A DNA stretch of 9,763 bases, taken from contig DAIEST010000130.1 of assembly GCA_027346125.1 (NCBI GenBank), forward strand, positions 1 to 9,763. Direction: 5' to 3'. Source of the DNA: Leptospirillum sp. GTDB taxonomy: Bacteria > Nitrospirota > Leptospirillia > Leptospirillales > Leptospirillaceae. Of this stretch, positions 6,905 to 9,763 are shown piece by piece. Both the position numbers and the translations under genes were made by a program. The first letter of the stretch is position 1, and the number at the start of each line of letters is the position of its first letter. The notes beneath the pieces are model-generated. The model ran no database searches and was not told the origin of the DNA. It worked only from the letters and a program-made list of their open reading frames with translations.

Positions 6905-7141
6905 TCAGTCCTCCCCGTCCAGGGAAACATTGGACTGGAACAGCCGGTCCTTGATGACAAGTTTCTGATGCTTGATTTCCCTCATTTCGTTCTCTTCCGC
7001 CGGTGTGAGAACGGAGCGCCTGGAAAGGTCGAGAAGCCGTTCATCGAGAGACTTGTGCTGCTGTTTCAGCTTCTCCAGATGATAGGTATCGGGGATAAAA
7101 GAACCGTTGGCGTTCCCATGGGAAAGATCATTCTTGGCCAT
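6905..7141 (-). CDS. Small YdcH/DUF465-like helical protein
   Basis: A 78-residue, highly charged protein predicted to be mostly helical. The core (about residues 20-68) has the DUF465 (YdcH) pattern: HLEKLKQQHKSLDERLLDL, then a spacer, then an acidic helix ending REIKHQKLVIKDRLF, matching the family's LKK-(K/R)-L-x-L-KD ending. Family members are short coiled-coil hairpins of poorly known function. The N-terminal 18 residues and the LDGED tail are variable. The ATG at 7141 is strongly supported by the AAGGAGG just upstream. The stop is two bases before the TTG of the TatA/B gene, and the ribosome site for that gene lies inside this coding end, so the two are co-translated. Whether it has any role in Tat export is unknown; co-location alone is weak evidence. 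Confidence 0.8.
   Translation of the reverse strand: MAKNDLSHGNANGSFIPDTYHLEKLKQQHKSLDERLLDLSRRSVLTPAEENEMREIKHQKLVIKDRLFQSNVSLDGED
6910..6916 (-). promoter_or_regulatory. Shine-Dalgarno site fixing the TTG start of the TatA/B gene
   Basis: GGGGAGG lies seven bases upstream of the TTG at 6902-6900, within the last codons of the YdcH-like gene. There is no suitable ATG at the N-terminus of the conserved domain, so this site decides the start. Confidence 0.7.
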
Positions 7142-7146
7142 GCGTT

Positions 7147-7153
7147 CCTCCTT
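7147..7153 (-). promoter_or_regulatory. Shine-Dalgarno site of the YdcH-like gene
   Basis: AAGGAGG, a near-perfect ribosome site, sits five bases before the ATG at 7141 in the 27-base gap after rimI. It is the strongest such site I checked in the window and argues that this small ORF is a real, well-translated gene. Confidence 0.75.
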
Positions 7154-7168
7154 GGGCTTTTCCTGGCA

Positions 7169-7756
7169 TCAGTGAGACAACGAAGCACCCGAAAGCGCCC
7201 CTTCCATCAGGACAGGGGTCCTCACTGTTCCACCCCGCCCTTCAACCGGCTGCTGGAGCGCATTATACACCATCAGGAGCGCATCTTCCCTGGGTTCGGT
7301 GTAATAGTCCGAACGCACTCCAGTCACCTGAAACCCGCTTTGTTCATAAAGGGCCCGGGCCGCCTCGTTCGAACGGCGGACCTCAAGATACACCGTATCC
7401 GAACCGGCACCGGCCGCATAGAGGAGAAACTTTTTCAGAAAAAGAGCCCCCAGCCCCTTCCGTCGAAAAGACGGATCCAGATAGATGTGGTGAATCTCCG
7501 CTTCATCCGCGACGAACCATGCCCCGAGAAAACCGACCAGACCGGGGCCTTTCGGACAGAACAGCCCGAAGTACCGGGCCACTGTCACCGTACGGACTTC
7601 GGACAGGAGCGCCTGACCCAGAAAGTAGTCCGCCCGGTCGTTTTCCGTCTGCCGGTTGAAAAACATCTCGAGAAGGTCCGGCCATGGTGGCACGTTCAGG
7701 CAAACCACCCGGAAATCCTCGGGTCGGACAGGTTCTTCAGACTGGCGCTCTTCCAT
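7169..7756 (-). CDS. rimI: RimI-like N-terminal GNAT acetyltransferase
   Basis: GNAT-fold acetyltransferase of the RimI type, which acetylates the N-terminal residue of ribosomal protein S18 and possibly other proteins using acetyl-CoA. The product has 195 residues against about 150 in E. coli. NVPPWPD near residue 21 aligns with the N-terminal PW motif of RimI. Around residue 87 begins AEIHHIYLDPSFRRKGLG, holding the acetyl-CoA loop (RRKGLG). Next comes VYLEVRRSNEAARALYEQSG with the Glu aligned with the catalytic residue, then SDYYTEPREDALLM near the end. Extra length comes from an insert around 45-70 and a C-terminal tail of about 30 residues after LLMVY. The start at 7756 overlaps the tsaB end by 20 bases. 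tsaB-rimI adjacency is common in bacteria, which supports rimI over a generic GNAT. Confidence 0.9.
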   Translation of the reverse strand: MEERQSEEPVRPEDFRVVCLNVPPWPDLLEMFFNRQTENDRADYFLGQALLSEVRTVTVARYFGLFCPKGPGLVGFLGAWFVADEAEIHHIYLDPSFRRKGLGALFLKKFLLYAAGAGSDTVYLEVRRSNEAARALYEQSGFQVTGVRSDYYTEPREDALLMVYNALQQPVEGRGGTVRTPVLMEGALSGASLSH

Positions 7757-8423
7757 ACACCAATCCTACTTCATCAACGGGAAGATTGCGACGCTCCCAT
7801 GCCAGGACGCCCTGAACCGAGGCCCGGGGGGGAAGCTCCTCTCCTTCTTTTCGGATCCACTCCATTCCTTCTGGAATGAACCGTTCCAGGATCGTCAGGC
7901 CGGGACCCACGATCCGGAGAGGACCTGACGGGAGCAGTTCGAGAACGCTGGACGGAGCCATCGGTCGGGGCCCCTGTTCCAGGGAAAACCCGGAGTCCCG
8001 GGTTCGATCCGGAGAAAGCTCGCCTGTCACGGAATCCCTTCGGAACAGCCCGGCCATCACCTGTCCCTGCCTGGCGTTGAGAACTGCCAGCAGCGCCCCT
8101 GCCGGGCTGTCCCGGTACTGACGGGCCAGCGTTTCAAACGGACTCAGGGACACGAGAGGAATCCCCAGTGCCCGGGACAACCCCATGGAGAAAAGATAGC
8201 CCACGCGAAGGGAGGTGTAGGCACCCGGCCCCGAAGAGCATGAGACGCGTTCGATCCGGTCGGCAGTCATCTCCCGGCCAAGCAGGAGAAGGTCCAGCGC
8301 GGGAGACAGAACTTCCGACGCCCCCCGGACCATCCGCATGGAGACTTCTCCCAGAACCTCATTGTCCTCCAGAAGCGCCATTCCCAGGATCTCTGTCGAC
8401 GTCTCCACGGAAAGATGGATCAT
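7737..8423 (-). CDS. tsaB: tRNA threonylcarbamoyladenosine biosynthesis protein TsaB
   Basis: TsaB (YeaZ) is an ASKHA-fold partner of TsaD in the complex that transfers the threonylcarbamoyl group to A37 of ANN-decoding tRNAs (t6A). The 228-residue product shows the family features: HLSVETSTEILGMAL at 3-17 (phosphate-loop-like strand of the ASKHA fold), GASEVLSPALD in place of the usual HSE-LLP, and SSGPGAYTSLRVG at about 63-75 followed by GLSRALGIPLVSLSPFETLA. It ends near LVYGRAPV, matching the pVYLR-type C-terminus. Length is normal. The start ATG overlaps the radA stop in ATGA (8420-8423) and the end overlaps rimI, so it sits firmly inside an operon. tsaD and tsaE are not in this window. 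Confidence 0.94.
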   Translation of the reverse strand: MIHLSVETSTEILGMALLEDNEVLGEVSMRMVRGASEVLSPALDLLLLGREMTADRIERVSCSSGPGAYTSLRVGYLFSMGLSRALGIPLVSLSPFETLARQYRDSPAGALLAVLNARQGQVMAGLFRRDSVTGELSPDRTRDSGFSLEQGPRPMAPSSVLELLPSGPLRIVGPGLTILERFIPEGMEWIRKEGEELPPRASVQGVLAWERRNLPVDEVGLVYGRAPV

Positions 8424-9763
8424 TTCCGTTCCTCCCTGAAGCTCCGGAACAGGGCGAGGGCCTCGTTCAATTCTCGGACGGGGTGAAGGCTCATCCCGGG
8501 AATCGAGAGCTTTCCCTTTCCGTCTCCCGAGGCGGAGACAATCGCCGGGATGACCGCATGGTGAAAGCCGTGCCTGACCGCTTCCTTCAATCGCTCCTCC
8601 GTTTCCGGGACCCTCCGGACCTCTCCCCCCAGTCCGACCTCCCCGAAAATCACCATGTCCGGGGGAAGCGGCGTGTCCCAGAGGCTTCCGGCAAGCGCCA
8701 TCGCAAGCCCCAGGTCGAGCGCCGTCTCTTCCAGCGCGACGCCCCCCACCACATTGACATAGATGTCGGCCCCGGAGAGCGCAAGACCAAATCGCCGTTC
8801 CAGAACGGCGGCCAGAATGGTCAGCCTCGAACCTCCCACCCCCTGGGCGACACGACGGGGATTGGGGAAGGACGTGGGGGAAACCAGCGCCTGCAGTTCC
8901 ACCAGAAGGGGACGGCTTCCCTCAAGGGAACTGACCACTACGGACCCCGGAAGTCTGGGCTTTCTCCCCTCCAGGAAGAAGGCCGACGCATTCTCCACTT
9001 CCCGCAACCCTGCCGAATCCATCTCGAAGATCCCCAGTTCGCGGGTCGGACCGAACCTGTTCTTGACCGTCCGGAGAAGCCTGACCGGGTGGGATCGGTC
9101 TCCCTCCAGGTACAGCACCGTATCCACCAGGTGCTCCAGGACCCTCGGACCGGCAATGACCCCTTCCTTCGTCACATGCCCGATCACCAGGACAGTGACC
9201 CCCGAACGTTTGGCCAGCTCCAGTAGAAGGGAGGCCGCCTCGCGCAATTGCCCGACCGATCCGGTGGCCAGTCCCATCGAACCCATCGAGATCGTCTGGA
9301 TAGAATCCACGACCAGCAGATCCGGCTTCAGGAGGGCCACTTCACGGACGATGGATTCAAGGTCCGTTTCGGGAAGAAGATGGAGATCCCCGCCGGACTG
9401 CCGGAGACGGTCGTATCGCATCCGGATCTGCTCCGGAGACTCCTCCCCTGCGGCATAAAGCACTTTTCTCTTTCCGGCGATCCGGGAAACGGACTGCAGG
9501 ATCAGAGTCGACTTGCCCACTCCTGGATCCCCGCCCAAAAGGACGAAAGACCCCGGAACAAACCCGCCGCCCAATACCCGGTCAAACTCTCCGAATCCGC
9601 TGGGAATCCGGGGCAGGAGAGACTCCCCGATCTCCTCCATCCGGAGCGAACGGGACGGACCGGACTCCCTCTCTCCCAGAATGGATTCCAGCCGGGTTTC
9701 GGGCGAGACGAGACTGATCAGCCCTTCCGGGGCATCCTGACAGGACGGGCAGAACCCCATCCA
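8420..9763 (-). CDS. radA: DNA repair protein RadA, 5' end outside window
   Basis: RadA (Sms) is a RecA-related, hexameric ATPase that helps branch migration and processing of recombination intermediates. Reading continues to the right edge: the last three bases encode Trp, giving WMGFCPSC, the second half of the N-terminal C4 zinc finger (usually KWxGxCPxC). The ATG at 9760 is thus internal, and probably about 20-25 residues including the first CxxC are missing. In order after that: Walker A GGDPGVGKST (about 77-86), Walker B LLVVDS (about 149-154), the RadA-specific KNRFG (about 234-238), and a Lon-protease-like C-terminal domain from about 270 with VSPTSFPNPRRVAQG and YVNVVGGVALEETALDLG. 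The residues after the zinc-finger Cys pair (QDAPEGL) lack the common WNT. The stop overlaps tsaB by four bases. Confidence 0.96.
   Translation of the reverse strand, partial: WMGFCPSCQDAPEGLISLVSPETRLESILGERESGPSRSLRMEEIGESLLPRIPSGFGEFDRVLGGGFVPGSFVLLGGDPGVGKSTLILQSVSRIAGKRKVLYAAGEESPEQIRMRYDRLRQSGGDLHLLPETDLESIVREVALLKPDLLVVDSIQTISMGSMGLATGSVGQLREAASLLLELAKRSGVTVLVIGHVTKEGVIAGPRVLEHLVDTVLYLEGDRSHPVRLLRTVKNRFGPTRELGIFEMDSAGLREVENASAFFLEGRKPRLPGSVVVSSLEGSRPLLVELQALVSPTSFPNPRRVAQGVGGSRLTILAAVLERRFGLALSGADIYVNVVGGVALEETALDLGLAMALAGSLWDTPLPPDMVIFGEVGLGGEVRRVPETEERLKEAVRHGFHHAVIPAIVSASGDGKGKLSIPGMSLHPVRELNEALALFRSFREERK

Noticed and set aside
8168..9226. 352-residue plus-strand open frame antisense to tsaB and radA
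   Set aside because: Shadow of two conserved genes; Pro/Arg/Gly/Ser-rich and without motif support.
9758..9760. ATG at 9760 as the true start of radA
   Set aside because: It would cut the zinc finger in half. The preceding codon is Trp, giving the family's W-M-G-x-C-P-x-C, so the gene continues beyond the window.
1..9763. Mobile element, defence system, CRISPR array or biosynthetic cluster
   Set aside because: No direct-repeat arrays, transposase, integrase, toxin-antitoxin or defence-type genes were seen; all genes but one belong to known housekeeping families.

Overview
The window looks like ordinary, densely packed bacterial chromosome. The DNA is GC-rich, and every convincing gene lies on the minus strand, so transcription runs from the right end to the left. 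There is no rRNA, tRNA, transposase, integrase, CRISPR array or phage gene. The gene set (Tat export, undecaprenyl-phosphate synthesis and recycling, formate activation, a periplasmic repeat-type protein) fits a Gram-negative-type bacterium. Gene content and protein style would suit Nitrospirota, for example Leptospirillum, or a deltaproteobacterial lineage. This is only an impression, because the window holds no phylogenetic marker I can place firmly.

In transcription order, the first block is radA (5' end cut by the right edge), tsaB, rimI, a 78-residue YdcH/DUF465-like protein, a single-TM TatA/TatB-family protein, and tatC. All of these overlap or sit within 30 bases of each other, so they probably form one operon. 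It combines recombination repair, tRNA t6A modification, N-terminal acetylation and Tat secretion.

A 101-base gap containing hairpins separates tatC from uppP (undecaprenyl-diphosphatase). A 160-base, locally AT-rich gap then precedes the second block: fhs (formate-tetrahydrofolate ligase), a 643-residue exported protein of unknown function, uppS (undecaprenyl-diphosphate synthase) and cdsA (phosphatidate cytidylyltransferase, 3' end cut by the left edge). Stop/start overlaps of four bases link fhs to the exported protein and uppS to cdsA.

Functionally, uppS makes C55 undecaprenyl diphosphate and uppP converts it to the monophosphate carrier used for cell-wall and O-antigen assembly. cdsA supplies CDP-diacylglycerol for phospholipids. 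The least understood gene is the exported protein at 1120-3051. The most probable regulatory region is the gap upstream of fhs. I saw no convincing new multi-gene system. The findings listed are modest: an uncharacterised periplasmic protein, motif variants in the TatA/B and UppP proteins, and unexplained hairpins.
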